The position numbers and the translations under genes were made by a program. A stretch of DNA of 64,000 nucleotides, taken from assembly GCA_963576475.1 (NCBI GenBank), contig OY754967.1, forward strand, positions 26,114,651 through 26,178,650, read 5' to 3'. This DNA is from Molanna angustata. Lineage: Eukaryota > Arthropoda > Insecta > Trichoptera > Molannidae. Of the stretch, positions 1 through 10,399 are shown one piece after another (positions within the stretch are counted from its first letter, which is position 1; each line of letters starts with the position of its first letter). The notes beneath the pieces were generated by a model. The model saw only the letters and a list, made by a program, of their open reading frames with translations, made no database searches and was not told the DNA's origin.

Positions 1-92
1 GTCTCCATTGATCCCATCTGGGACCTAGTTCACGAGTTAGTGAGGTCCTTCTTTTTTTATTTACTCTATTGAGTCAGAAGTGTGAGCAGTAG

Positions 93-215
93 ACGAACAT
101 GTATGAGACGATGCATGAATGTGGACGAGGCGAGGGATGCGTGCCAGGATATAAAAATGTGGCGTTCGATTCTCTCTGTCTACCCCGCTAGTTACATGGC
201 GTGATAGTATGTATG
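93..215 (+). mobile_element. LINE 3' end (family L-A), ORF C-terminus and tail
   Basis: The frame from about 93 reads a cysteine/arginine-rich tail (RTCMRRCMNV, then YPASYMA and stop at 207-209). It matches the C-terminus of the antisense LINE at 16676-17130 (RACMRRCMDV ... YPVRDMA). The stop lies in the sequence atggcgtga, followed directly by a (TATG)n tail, so the coding region runs almost to the 3' end of the element. The copy is 5'-truncated; reverse transcriptase is absent. The assignment rests on the similarity between two window copies; the family name is mine. Confidence 0.6.
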
Positions 216-227
216 TATGTATGAGTT

Positions 228-340
228 ATAGTCTGGGTTTGAATCCCAGCGAATAAGAAGATTTCACTGTCTTTTCAGTCCCATTATAGGTCTCCAAAAT
301 GTTGCGACTTGTCTTATTATCAAAAATGAGCAAATTATTT
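228..340 (+). mobile_element. Partial SINE-3-like fragment
   Basis: A box-B-like tract (gggtttgaatcccag, about 235-250) is followed by ttttcagt and then gtctccaaaatgttgcgact, which resembles the body of SINE-3 at 19033-19447 (gtctccagaatgtggcaact). No box A is visible. The copy is diverged and its ends are uncertain. Confidence 0.4.
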
Positions 341-1390
341 GGCCTATGAAACGAAACCTATCTAGGCTGAATTAGAACTCATTTTGAACTTGAATTTGAA
401 CTGAAATTTGAATTTTAATTAAACTCTAAAAATCTTTAACAAGTTTTGCACAACACTACTTACTATACGTACAATGGGGTGGTGTGGTTCAACCAAATCG
501 AAGCAGATTTGAGACTGGTAACTGAATTTCATAATTTCAAAAGAAAAATAAAAATAAAATAGACCCTTGCATAATTGAGTAGATGTATGTTTTTGTTTAT
601 TTGTTTTTAAATGTTCCCTTTATACACAAATACTTGCACTCTGGTAAAGGAAAATATGTTTTTTAACTGTCTATCTTTTTTTGTATTTTGTGATTGTGTT
701 TTTTTGAATATGTGTTGTATTATATAAATAAAATAATAAAAAAATCAACTGGATTGCTAATCTAGCACACAACCGTACATCCACCAAAGATTTTATTTTG
801 TACGAATTGTTTTTGATACCAGATGTTCAAAACCTACTTTATATCATAATATTTGATCGTGGACTTACGTTCGTTTAAAATAATATAGTGTCTTTATTTT
901 CATTTAGCGGTCAATAATAATGGAATAAATAATATAAACAAATCATAGTAAATTAGTGAAACCTTTAGTTATTCTCCAAGTTTAGCCTTGTTCTCCTCCC
1001 CTTGTGGAAAACCCTGATAAAGGCTTAGTGGTTTCTAACACGGAACTGTGTAGTTAAACGCTATGAACTTTTACTGAACTTGCAGGTAATTTGCTATGGC
1101 TGTAATTTTGTATAATTACTCGCACTAATAGTATCTGAAGACTCTATTTGTGCTTCTTAGATGTTCCCTTTGACGGCAATAAAATAAAACATGTCTATGT
1201 TTACGAACCGTTAACATAATTGTACGATACTTCAGTGTGAATTTCAATTTTCCATTATGTTATCATTAATTTATGGCAATAAGTTTATAAATAATCACAA
1301 GCTCTTGTTATATCCCGCTTGATAATGTAGTAGGTATACAATGATGTTAATAATCGAATACCATATACTAATTAAACTAGTTGTACATAT
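341..1390. other. A+T-rich DNA without recognised features
   Basis: Many stops in all frames, no long open frame and no repeat recognised from elsewhere in the window. Positions 360-425 hold a short run of near-repeats around ttgaattttgaac. Confidence 0.5.
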
Positions 1391-1620
1391 GTCACACAAG
1401 AGATCCAACTGTCGATGGTGATATATTGTGTAGTTGAAGAATATATACCAAACTATAAACCCTTAAATCCAAATCATTGAATATTTCAAAATATTTTGTT
1501 TTATTTACAAAACATGTATGTCAAGATAGAATAGTGAATGGCTCGATAGTATGTATGGAGATTAAGAATCAAACTATCGATTCGTCATATATATATTGTG
1601 TATAAATGTCGTCACTTAAA
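1391..1620 (-). mobile_element. Truncated Helentron-like element (family A), antisense
   Basis: It begins with gagatccaactgtcgatgg, the reverse complement of the right end of the elements at 7694-8762 and 8809-9887. It runs through the tail half (actataaaccc, ttttgtttta, aacatgtatgtcaagata) to atgtcgtcact. The GT-rich half is missing. A small hairpin MITE interrupts its inner end at 1621. Confidence 0.6.
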
Positions 1621-1747
1621 AGGGCGACTGCTGCCAACGTACCTATTTTTTTTAATTTGAAATTGCATCATTACTACAAAACAAAAGAAATAATGATAGT
1701 ATATCAAATTGAAAAATAGGTACGTTGGCAGCAGTCCCCCCCCCCCC
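1621..1747. mobile_element. Hairpin MITE with about 38-bp inverted arms
   Basis: The left arm (from 1622, gggcgactgctgccaacg) and the right arm (to 1747, cgttggcagcagtc plus a C-run) are inverted copies separated by about 50 bp. There is no coding capacity. The right arm ends in a run of about 13 C. It appears to sit inside the family A fragment, since A+T-rich sequence resembling family A resumes after 1747. Confidence 0.6.
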
Positions 1748-1835
1748 TTTAAACGTTTTTTACAAATATTAAAAAAATGTGATGTACTACTATAATATAC
1801 AAACTATTTTTGAAAATGAATTACACAAAACACAT

Positions 1836-1866
1836 GAGATCCAACTGTCGATGGCGATAGTAAGTA
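1836..1866 (-). repeat. Terminal fragment of family A element
   Basis: gagatccaactgtcgatggcg repeats the end motif of the family A elements, about 440 bp after the first copy of the same motif at 1400. Only the terminus is present. Confidence 0.5.
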
Positions 1867-1874
1867 GATATAAA

Positions 1875-2036
1875 GGTAGGTGGTGGCAGAGCGGTTAGCG
1901 CGCTGGATTAGTACTCTAGTGGTCGCGAGTTCGAATCCTGCCACGACCGATTTCGTTCACCTATAGCACAAGCATTTATGCTTAATTTAGGGAATGTATG
2001 AGGATGTATATGTACTTGTTTCAAGGACATATTCAT
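1875..2036 (+). mobile_element. SINE-1 copy, tRNA-derived head
   Basis: A tRNA-like head with box A (tggcagagcggtta, 1884-1897) and box B (gagttcgaatcc, 1927-1938) is followed by a body shared with four other window copies (tagcacaagcatttatgcttaatttagg region, then gtacttgtttcaagga). This is the architecture of a pol III-transcribed SINE rather than a functional tRNA, because the same body follows the head at 5767. Other copies: 5767-5922 (+), 11209-11295 (-), 12889-13055 (-), 37829-37980 (-). Confidence 0.8.
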
Positions 2037-3720
2037 TATTTTTAAAATAAATTATATATAATTGAAGAATACAAGTATGCATCATAGGCAGTTGGATAAG
2101 CACTTTTTTAAAAATACTCTATTTCATGTGAAAAAGTTGAAAAAATATTTTAAAAAAATTCGAGCACCGCTATAATATTGTTTGTAAGTAGGTACCTAAT
2201 GTATTTAACTTACCGTAAGTTTATATGCCCTTCACATTTTGTATAATATTCATATATAATGAATTCTAGACAAAGTTTTAACATTTTGGAATCCGAATTT
2301 TCAAGACCTTTCAGAGAATTCATTACTTGTGGTGAGTTTTTTGTTGTTGTGAAAATCAAAGATTAAAAATCTACTCAAAAAGAGCTTAAATTTTATTATC
2401 AACATAACAAAGTATCGATTTGATATTATGTTAAAATATATTGGATGACTTCGAGAATAAATTTAGTTTGAATTGATTCCACAATCAAAATATATGTACC
2501 ATAATATTTTTTGGTTTTCATCTTTGACATTGTAAAAAATAAATAAATACATTATACCACCCTAACAGAACGCTGTTCTCCTATTTGTGTAGGCAGTGAT
2601 AACCAAAAAACTTATTTAATAAGAAGCTTTAAAACGTTAAATTGATTATTATTATAGTGTTGGTAATAAGAAAAATATTGAATCGAGTAAAAACGCCTAT
2701 GCCAGTAAACGTGAGGTCGCTTTTGGCTTGAATTTCAAGGATATATACGAATAAATAAATTAATAAAAAAAAATAATAAAATAAATATTATTACTTTTAT
2801 TAAATAATTTATTCATTTATTAATTAAATTGATAAATAAATTGTTAGATTTATGAATAATAAATGATTAATATTTTAAATAAATAATAGTTTTCATAATC
2901 TACACATATAAAGCATTAAATTTAATCTTCTTTTAGGCGAATAACACCCCTTCGGGGTGAAATGCCATAGGAAAGGAAAGCAAAACAATATATTATATCA
3001 ATTCGCTATTTAAAAATTAACTTTAAATACTTTCTTGATATACAAATTCGTACAAATTTATCAATAAAAACAAAAATATGTATTACCAAGTAAAAAAGTG
3101 TAGCATTCAAGATAAAGTAAGCCATTAAAACACGGAAACTGTTATTAACTTGAATTAAAAATTTAAATAAGTTCCTTGTTATTATAATTTTTACTTGGAA
3201 CTGGAACGGAAACGTAAAATTTTATTTTCTCATGATTATACAGAATAAGAGTAGGATACTATTAAATTTATTTGCTTTTAATATATTTTACGTACAACAA
3301 TTTTTAAACAAACAAAAGAAATTCGATAAATAAAAGTACTTTTAGATACCTGAAAAATATTTTTTTTTAAACTTTCCACATTTCCCCGTAAGCGACAAAT
3401 AATATGTTTTTTACTGTATATAATATACGACTGTGAGAAATGTATGCGAAAATTCAATACACGAATAAACAAAATACATATATGTATAGTATGAATATAA
3501 TGTTAAGTTCCCACTAAATCATTGTTTCTGCGCCAAGCTTCAATACAAATGTAAGACTGCATAATTCATTAAATTTGTCACGTATCCTGTATTTGTGTGG
3601 ACTCGACCATTTCTGGTTAATAAACTGATATAATATGTACAGGTACTTGTTTTGTATAATTATAAAAAAAATAGTTGTATAATCTAAGTCTATGGCTAAG
3701 ATCCATTGGTCACACCACAT
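2037..3720. other. A+T-rich DNA
   Basis: No coding region or RNA gene is supported. Positions 2745-2900 are almost pure A/T with repeated taaata motifs. A short C/G-bearing patch at 2935-2985 (ttcggggtgaaatgcc) is unrecognised. Confidence 0.5.
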
Positions 3721-3832
3721 TCTAAACGACGTGGTACTCAGCTGAGTCGGAGAAAGGAGACAACTCCTAATGAGGGTTGCTCAACATCGATCCAAATTGA
3801 TAGGCCATAACATCAGGCATCTGGGTCACGAT
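3721..3832 (+). pseudogene. LINE reverse-transcriptase C-terminal fragment, 5' part
   Basis: One frame reads VAQHRSKLIGHNIRHLGHD (about 3778-3834), resembling the 'R.(L/W).GH..R' block found after the RT domain of RTE-like endonuclease-RT elements. It is interrupted by the long-TIR element at 3833-4636; the 3' part of a LINE ORF resumes at 4637. Frames are broken. Confidence 0.45.
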
Positions 3833-4636
3833 TAACCTTTCCGTGTTGAATAGGAGGCAAGTACCTACTGCCTCGAATTAGGCACTAATTTGTTGCGCTA
3901 ATGTACTTAAAAACTCGTGTTGAATTCAAGGCATGTGTCCTCCAAATACACACGGTTTAGCAACGCAAACTGTTCCTGCTTATATGTGTTCAATTCAAGG
4001 CACGCTTCGTTCAATCGTACACAGGTTTATAAATTTTATGATGCGTTACAAGGCTGTGTAAGAGGCATTTTTTGTGTATGATTGTTTTTATTTTAATAGA
4101 TTAATCTACACAAATCTACATCATATCATAAAAATTCGTTGACAATTTTTTTTATTATTTTTTTTATTGGTATTCATGAATTTTTCAATGAAATAACCAC
4201 ACTTTGCGTCGTAATTACCTTCACAAGATATAGAGCATCGAATTTTACATTGGTAATATTATCCTTGTCTCCTTCGTAATTTAAAATTTTAAAACTGTCC
4301 AAAATACCACCAAGTATGTCCTTTAACAGTTCCATATTACTTAATGTCTTAAAAAAATATTGATATCTACCATATAATCTGTGAACAAAATACAAATGTG
4401 ACAGTGACAGACGAAATGCGAGCGAAATGAAATAGCGCACGAACTTCATGGCTATATTATATTCCATATTCAATAATTAATTACCTACCTTGAATTGAAC
4501 AATCCTCCAAATGCACATAGTTTGGCATTGCTAAACTGTGTGCATTAAATTCAACACGAATTTTTAAGTGCATTAGCGCAACAAACTAGTGCCTAATTCG
4601 AGGCAGTACTTGCGTCCTAATCAACACGGAAAGGTA
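3833..4636. mobile_element. Non-autonomous DNA element with about 115-bp TIRs
   Basis: The left terminus (taacctttccgtgttga, 3833) and right terminus (tcaacacggaaaggta, to 4636) are inverted. Similarity continues inward for about 115 bp, including gcctcgaattaggcac and tgttgcgctaatg in both arms. The interior (about 3960-4500) encodes nothing recognisable; a 99-codon minus-strand open frame at 4174-4473 has no motif I know. Target-site duplication is not obvious. The superfamily is undetermined. Confidence 0.7.
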
Positions 4637-4826
4637 AATACGCATGCGAGTCTGCGTGTTACTATCACCAAAGCAATGACGGAGGACAAAAAAAACAGGT
4701 GATCAGTGATGTGCGCTGATCCAGCTACCAAGAGATGAAGAGGCTGGCGGACAACAGAAATATGTGGAAAGATGGAATTTTCGGTGCACCCGATCCTAGG
4801 ATTGGAACCTTGAAGAAATAATCAAA
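4637..4826 (+). pseudogene. LINE ORF C-terminus, 3' part
   Basis: The frame near 4726-4823 reads YQEMKRLADNRNMWKDG then FGAPDPRIGTLKK and stop. This is the typical extreme C-terminus of RTE-like LINEs (an EMKRxAxxRxxW block followed by APDPR). It continues the fragment at 3721-3832 across the DNA element. It contains frameshifts and is non-functional. Confidence 0.65.
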
Positions 4827-5235
4827 TAGTTAAATTAGGTGAATACATCACTATGAGCAGACTGAAAACCATAAAATAGAATATGATTTTGCACTTTTTG
4901 TGTTGAAATTTTTTTTTTGTTAATATTTATTGTAAATAGGCATACAGATCTATGTAATTGTACCCGATATTATCAATAAAATCTGGGTAAGAAACTTTTT
5001 ATGCATGGCTATTTTTTGATTTGTTACATCATCGAGACACACGAATCTTAAAATGAAGAAAAACTGTCTGTGTTTATATATTTAGAAAAACTGTGTCTGT
5101 GTTGAAGAAATTAAATATCAATTTGATATTGTGGGTATTATTTGGATTATATCTTATTAATGTTATAGATATAGTTGGGGATACTAATGTTGACACATGA
5201 ACAATATTGTCATAGTGTAGAAGATGTATAAATCA
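4827..5235. other. LINE 3' flank and A+T-rich DNA
   Basis: It probably starts with 3' untranslated sequence of the preceding LINE (gtacccgatattatcaataaaatc near 4960-4985 looks like a polyadenylation-type end). Nothing else is recognised. Confidence 0.35.
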
Positions 5236-5263
5236 AATTTCAGGTGAAAATTACCAGGGGCGT

Positions 5264-5371
5264 ATCGATATTCATTATGAGTGACATTAATCTTTAAGAG
5301 AGCATATAACGCTCATAATCGATATTCATTATGAGTGACATTTATCTTTCAAGAGGGCATATAACGCTAAA
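5264..5371 (+). repeat. Two tandem copies of a 54-bp unit
   Basis: Unit starts at 5264 and 5318 (atcgatattcattatgag). The copies differ at a few positions (attaatcttta versus atttatctttc). It lies at the left end of repeat block D, which recurs at about 55630-57100. Confidence 0.7.
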
Positions 5372-5529
5372 TCTAGTGACTGAAAACCTGATGTAATGAA
5401 ACCTCCTAATACACTATGAAGTTACACATTAACAAGGGTAACAATCGCGCGCGTAAAAAAGGGTAAATACGTCATTTGAATTTATCGGAAACTCAAAATT
5501 TGTTGATTTTTTGGATTTCAAGAACAAAC

Positions 5530-5670
5530 CTGCCCCCCTAGACAACATGCCATTTAAGCTAAGCGTTATCTCGCTAAGCGATAGTATATGTATGTATGGA
5601 ATCGGTGGCTGTCACATATCGCTTAGCGAGATAACGCTTAGCTTAAATGGCATGTTGTCTAGAGGGGCAG
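5530..5670. mobile_element. Foldback MITE with long near-perfect arms
   Basis: The left arm (ctgcccccctagacaac..., 5530-5583) is the reverse complement of the right arm (5617-5670, ending ctagaggggcag) with one visible mismatch near the tip. The loop is about 33 bp. The other copy of block D reads aacaaacctgacttga at 56121-56136, without this element, which gives an empty-site comparison. There is no coding capacity. Confidence 0.85.
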
Positions 5671-5766
5671 ACTTGATATGAAAAATATATCACGAACACT
5701 CACTTTGATTTTATGCACTCTTTAAGCAAATTAAAGATTTATTTCTTTAGAACACATAGTTCAGAT

Positions 5767-5922
5767 CGATGGTGGCAGAGCGGTTAGCACACTGGGTTTG
5801 CAATTCAGTGGTCGCGAGCTTGAATCCTGCTAAGACCGATTTATTTCACCTATAGCATGAGCTTTTATGCTTAATTTAGGGAATGTACGAGGATATGCAT
5901 GTACTTGTTACAAGAGAATTAT
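5767..5922 (+). mobile_element. SINE-1 copy, tRNA-derived head
   Basis: Head ggtggcagagcggttagc with a degenerate box B (gcgagcttgaatcctgc), then the SINE-1 body (agcttttatgcttaattta, gtacttgttacaag). It is inserted in repeat block D, whose other copy lacks it. Confidence 0.8.
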
Positions 5923-6110
5923 TTTTATGAAATAGTTATGAAGTTATAAAAAAAATGCTGTAAAAAGGATATTTTTTAAACTTTTTTAGGGGAACTATGC
6001 TGAATTTTAAAATTGTTTAAAATTAATTCACTGGAGAAATTTTGAAAAACTTTATGGTATTTTTTTTACAAAAGATACTGTTTAAAATATTTGAAAAATA
6101 TGATTAGGGG

Positions 6111-6480
6111 GTTTAGGTGTATTTGCCAGATATTTGTGTGTTTATTACATAATTACATATGAACAAATGTAATTAGTTTGTTTTTTATTTATTTTATATT
6201 GTATTCCTTTTGTATATTTTATAAGAATGTATTTATCCCTTAAATAAATAAATAATAAACACACAAATATCTATGAAAAATGTTAATATTTAATTCAAAT
6301 CATTATGTTCTCAATGGGATAGTTAGCAAATTATATTTTTTAATTCTATAACAAGTTTTATTACTTTTTCGTAAGTACAAGAATGATAGTGAATCAATTT
6401 ATGATTGTATTAAGATATGTTCATATACCTTATTGTGACCGGTGTTACATAGTTAATATTATACAGGATATTAGATTATT
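6111..6480. other. A+T-rich DNA
   Basis: The motif acacaaatat appears inverted at about 6140 and 6255. No genes are recognised. Confidence 0.4.
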
Positions 6481-6500
6481 GCCAGATTAATATTGATCAG

Positions 6501-6701
6501 AGGGAATTCTGGGTTTCGAATAAACATATTGTACGGATGTTTAAAGACCTGGAAATATTCACGTGGAATCCCGGGATTCCGGTTGTAACACTTTTACGAT
6601 TAAAGAATACTTTAATATGGAAACTGAAGACGATTTTGAAAGTACAAGAAAATGAAGTTGAACAAAATAAATATATTCTTCTTTGCATATTGGTTAAATA
6701 A
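6501..6701 (+). CDS. Possible coding remnant or terminal exon, unrecognised
   Basis: An open stretch of 66 codons plus TAA follows a possible splice acceptor (ttgatcag just before 6501). It reads REFWVSNKHIVRMFKDLEI onward, with a mixed, protein-like composition and a local rise in G+C (cccgggattccgg). The open frame extends upstream to about 6453 before a stop. No start codon of good context or recognisable domain is visible. It could equally be chance or an old transposon remnant. Confidence 0.2.
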   Translation, partial: REFWVSNKHIVRMFKDLEIFTWNPGIPVVTLLRLKNTLIWKLKTILKVQENEVEQNKYILLCILVK

Positions 6702-7655
6702 CTAAAAAAAACATTTAAAAATAAAATTCCATCAGTAAGATTAGGATTGTAGAAAACAGTATTTCATTTTACCTATTATAAAATAATAATTAGTGTTAAC
6801 GCCAAATAAATGACATATAACTGTTGCAATCACTGCCCGCCCCACACCCACAAATCAGATTCCTTCTATACCGAGTCCTGATAAGACCATCATATCGAAT
6901 ACGCTTCTCTTCCAGACAAGGAAGAAGACATAGCAATAATCAAGTAAGTGAGTGTTCCATCTATATCTTTTCCTTCTGCCTTGCAGTGGTTGCAACAAAC
7001 CACCCCTGCGATAAAATACAGTCCACTTGTTTATAACTTCATATACGCGTCATCAATTATAAATTAAGTCGTAGTAGATTATGAATAAAAATGCTTAAAA
7101 TTAACACTCTGATGATGGTCTTCAATAGACCGATCAGTGTCTATATATTAAAATAATCGTGAAACTAAAACAAGTTTTTGAATTCTATCTTTGATATTGA
7201 ATACGCCAATGTTCAAACGCCGGAGCGTGTGTTGTTATCTAAAGGCGGTCAGATGACATTGTTCCCTTCAGGTTTAATGTAAATCCTCTGACGCCAAATC
7301 CGATTTGTGGGGAAGCAAAACCCAGAACCAAATATCAAAGCATCCTGTCGTCTGTCCTCTACACAGACGGCAGTGATAAACCCGACTAAACAATGGATTG
7401 TTTCAAAATGAGCCATAAACAGTGTACAGAATATCTTAATCAACCACTATTGATATATTTCAAACCTTGACCACTGTTAAAGTGCATCTGCACGAGTTTT
7501 TGCACCAAAAGATAACAGAATACAAGAATTTAAAAAAAACTGATGAAGATCATAAATTCCAGTCCAATATCCAGTGAACTAAAATTTAACAATCCAACAA
7601 TTTAACAATCTTGAATATTTGTTAAAAATATCTGATACACATATGTTCATTTTTT
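6702..7655. other. Unassigned DNA with a degenerate hammerhead-like hairpin
   Basis: No long open frame. At 7109-7135 ctgatga is followed by a GGTCT/AGACC stem, resembling the catalytic-core side of a hammerhead ribozyme, but the expected GAAA reads GATC. Positions 7200-7440 are more G+C-rich and unrecognised. Confidence 0.35.
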
Positions 7656-7693
7656 TTTATTTTATTTACATTGCTTTGCAATATTTATCATGG

Positions 7694-8762
7694 TTGGTAA
7701 TCCAACTGTCGATTTGTTCAGGAGAACTTTGTTCTCTTAACATATCGACAATGTATCAAGCCAGAATACGCGAGAATTGTATGGAGAGGTCTACTTTTTT
7801 CACGGCTTTTCCAACTTTGAAGTCAAAAAACACCAACTTAGAGGCTTCGCAGCATATATGTTCCATACACGGATTTACTCAGAATTCGGAGTAGAACATT
7901 TCGTGTGTCTGTGTGTGTGTGTGTGTGTGTGTGTCTGTGTGTCTGTGTGTGTGTCTGTGTGTGTGTGTGTCCGTCCCCCCCTTATAACTTTTGATCCGCT
8001 CAATTTACAGAGCCTAAAATTTCAGAATATATAAACAGTTACAGGCCTACAAAACTTTTATACTCGGAATTTTGAATTTTTGTTTCAGTCAGGGGTTATC
8101 AGTTTTTGAATTTTTATTTTATTTTTCCATATATCTCAGAAACCATAAACGCTAGAACGCTGAAAATTGGTACAAACATAGACAAATACAAAATCTCAAA
8201 TTTGTTTTTTCAAAAAAATTTCAGGGTTTCTCAAACATTTTTTATTAAGAAAAATATTTTTTTTATGATAAATTTATGAGTTTAACTGCCTATATTTCCA
8301 AAACTTTTACAATTATCGAAAAAAGCCGAAACACCCCAACTAGATAATTTAATTTTCTATAAAAAATATTAACATTGTAGTAGAAGATCTCAATTTTTTT
8401 TTAACAATTTTTTTAAAAATTGAATTTAGTGACGACATCGCTTCATACATTTTGTATGGCAGTCGCCTATACACAATATGTAAGAAGACTTAATAGTTTG
8501 ATACTTCATCTCCAAACATACATACATACCATCATGCTATTTGCATATTCTGGGTAGGAAAAAGGATCTTCCTCCATACTATCCTATCTTGACATACATA
8601 CCTACATATGTTGTATAGAAAACAAAATATCTGAAAATATTCAATAATTTGTATCTATGGGTTTATAGTTTGGTACATATTCTTCAACTATACATACTAT
8701 CGCTATCGACAGTTGGATCTCATGTGTTACATGCAACTAGTTATAGATAAATATGTGTGTAA
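7694..8762 (+). mobile_element. Family A element copy 1 (Helentron-associated-like)
   Basis: It starts ttggtaatccaactgtcgat and ends with atcgacagttggat then acatgcaactagtta, giving a 14-bp subterminal inverted repeat (atccaactgtcgat). An internal GT/GTCT microsatellite lies at about 7903-7970, followed by a C-run. There is no coding capacity. Subterminal inverted repeats, an internal variable microsatellite and tandem copies recall Helentron-associated or DINE-1-like elements, though I cannot confirm the 3' hairpin or insertion rule. It is nearly identical to 8809-9887. Confidence 0.75.
7903..7976 (+). repeat. GT/GTCT microsatellite inside family A copy 1
   Basis: An alternating GT tract with periodic CT interruptions ends in gtccgtccccccc. 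The second copy (9018-9108) has a longer tract with extra gtgtct units. Confidence 0.9.
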
Positions 8763-8808
8763 GCTTTATGAATTTTTAATTTACATTTGCTTTGAGTAGT
8801 AATCATAG

Positions 8809-9887
8809 TTGGTAATCCAACTGTCGATTTGTTCAGGAGAACTTTGTTCTCTTAACATATCGACAATGTATCAAGCCAGAATACGCGAGAATTGTATGGA
8901 GAGGTCTACTTTTTTCACGGCTTTTCCAACTTTGAAGTCAAAAAACACCAACTTAGAGGCTTCGCAGCATATATGTTCCATACACGGATTTACTCAGAAT
9001 TCGGAGTAGAACATTTCGTGTGTCTGTGTGTGTGTGTGTGTGTCTGTGTGTCTGTGTGTCTGTGTGTCTGTGTGTGTGTCTGTGTGTGTGTGTGTCCGTC
9101 CCCCCCTTATAACTTTTGATCCGCTCAATTTACAGAGCCTAAAATTTCAGAATATATAAACAGTTACAGGCCTACAAAACTTTTATACTCGGAATTTTGA
9201 AATTTTGTTTCAGTCAGGGGTTATCAGTTTTTGAATTTTTATTTTATTTTTCCATATATCTCAGAAACCATAAACGCTAGAACGCTGAAAATTGGTACAA
9301 GCATAGACAAATACAAAATCTCAAATTTGTTTTTTCAAAAAAATTTCAGGGTTTCTCAAACATTTTTTATTAAGAAAAATATTTTTTTTATGATAAATTT
9401 ATGAGTTTAACTGCCTATATTTCCAAAACTTTTACAATTATCGAAAAAAGCCGAAACACCCCAACTAGATAATTTAATTTTCTATAAAAAATATTAACAT
9501 TGTAGTAGAAGATCTCAATTTTTTTTTAACAATTTTTTTAAAAATTGAATTTAGTGACGACATCGCTTCATACATTTTGTATGGCAGTCGCCTATACACA
9601 ATATGTAAGAAGACTTAATAGTTTGATACTTCATCTCCAAACATACATACATACCATCATGCTATTTGCATATTCTGGGTAGGAAAAAGGATCTTCCTCC
9701 ATACTATCCTATCTTGACATACATACCTACATATGTTGTATAGAAAACAAAATATCTGAAAATATTCAATAATTTGTATCTATGGGTTTATAGTTTGGTA
9801 CATATTCTTCAACTATACATACTATCGCTATCGACAGTTGGATCTCATGTGTTACATGCAACTAGTTATAGATAAATATGTGTGTAA
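8809..9887 (+). mobile_element. Family A element copy 2, tandem to copy 1
   Basis: A head-to-tail second copy 1115 bp downstream of the first. Reading them side by side shows only a few substitutions (for example gaatttttg/gaaattttg and acaaacatag/acaagcatag) plus the microsatellite length change. Both copies share the right-hand extension agataaatatgtgtgtaa. The 46 bp between them (8763-8808) loosely resemble the sequence left of copy 1, so the duplicated unit may include some flank. Confidence 0.8.
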
Positions 9888-10390
9888 ATTTTAATAATTG
9901 TAACATTTTTTTAAATTTAAATTAGAATATAATATGTTTTTAAGGTTTTCATAGTATTAACTAAGAAAGCCTAAGATAATAATTATTATTGAATGAAATT
10001 AAATACTCTCAGTAAGTCAATATATTATTTTAGGATATTTATGTAACCTTTAGTGAAAATACTGGTACTCGTGTAATTAAAATTTAATCTGATTTTAACC
10101 TCGAAATTTGAAACTAAATGCTTAGGGGCTAACAAGCTAACTCTGAAATTATACCTAATATTGTTATTGGACGAAAGTTGTTATTGATAATAATATATTA
10201 TTCAAAACCTTGTACTTCATGAAATTTCTCGGCGATTCAGGATAAACATTTTTTTTTGTTTTTCGTAAAACTTTCATAAAACATCATAATATATTTAAAA
10301 AGGAAGGGGAGGATTCACGTAAGGGCTGGTAAAAAGTGACAATGCTTTATATATTTATATAATTAATATATGAGGATCTTGTTTTCATTT
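9888..10390. other. A+T-rich DNA
   Basis: No open frame, RNA gene or recognised repeat. Confidence 0.4.
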
Positions 10391-10399
10391 TTTTCATAG

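Larger units (their letters stand above)
5372..6110 (+). repeat. Repeat block D, copy 1 (host of nested insertions)
   Basis: Stretches of this block recur in order at 55632-57070: ctagtgactgaaaac, acactatgaagt, aagaacaaacctg, atgcactctttaagca, tgttgaattttaaaatt and atggtatttttt. In this copy the block is interrupted by a hairpin MITE (5530-5670) and a SINE-1 (5767-5922). The other copy has different insertions. The identity of the block itself is unknown. Confidence 0.65.

Noticed and set aside
1875..1950. Functional tRNA gene
   Set aside because: The same head with the same downstream body occurs five times, so it is a SINE.
4174..4473. 99-codon minus-strand ORF as a transposase
   Set aside because: No DDE or other motif is visible, and the length is within chance for an A+T-rich interior without repeats.
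7777..9119. Cys/Val-rich peptides encoded across the GT microsatellites
   Set aside because: They are translations of the GT tract inside a non-coding transposable element.
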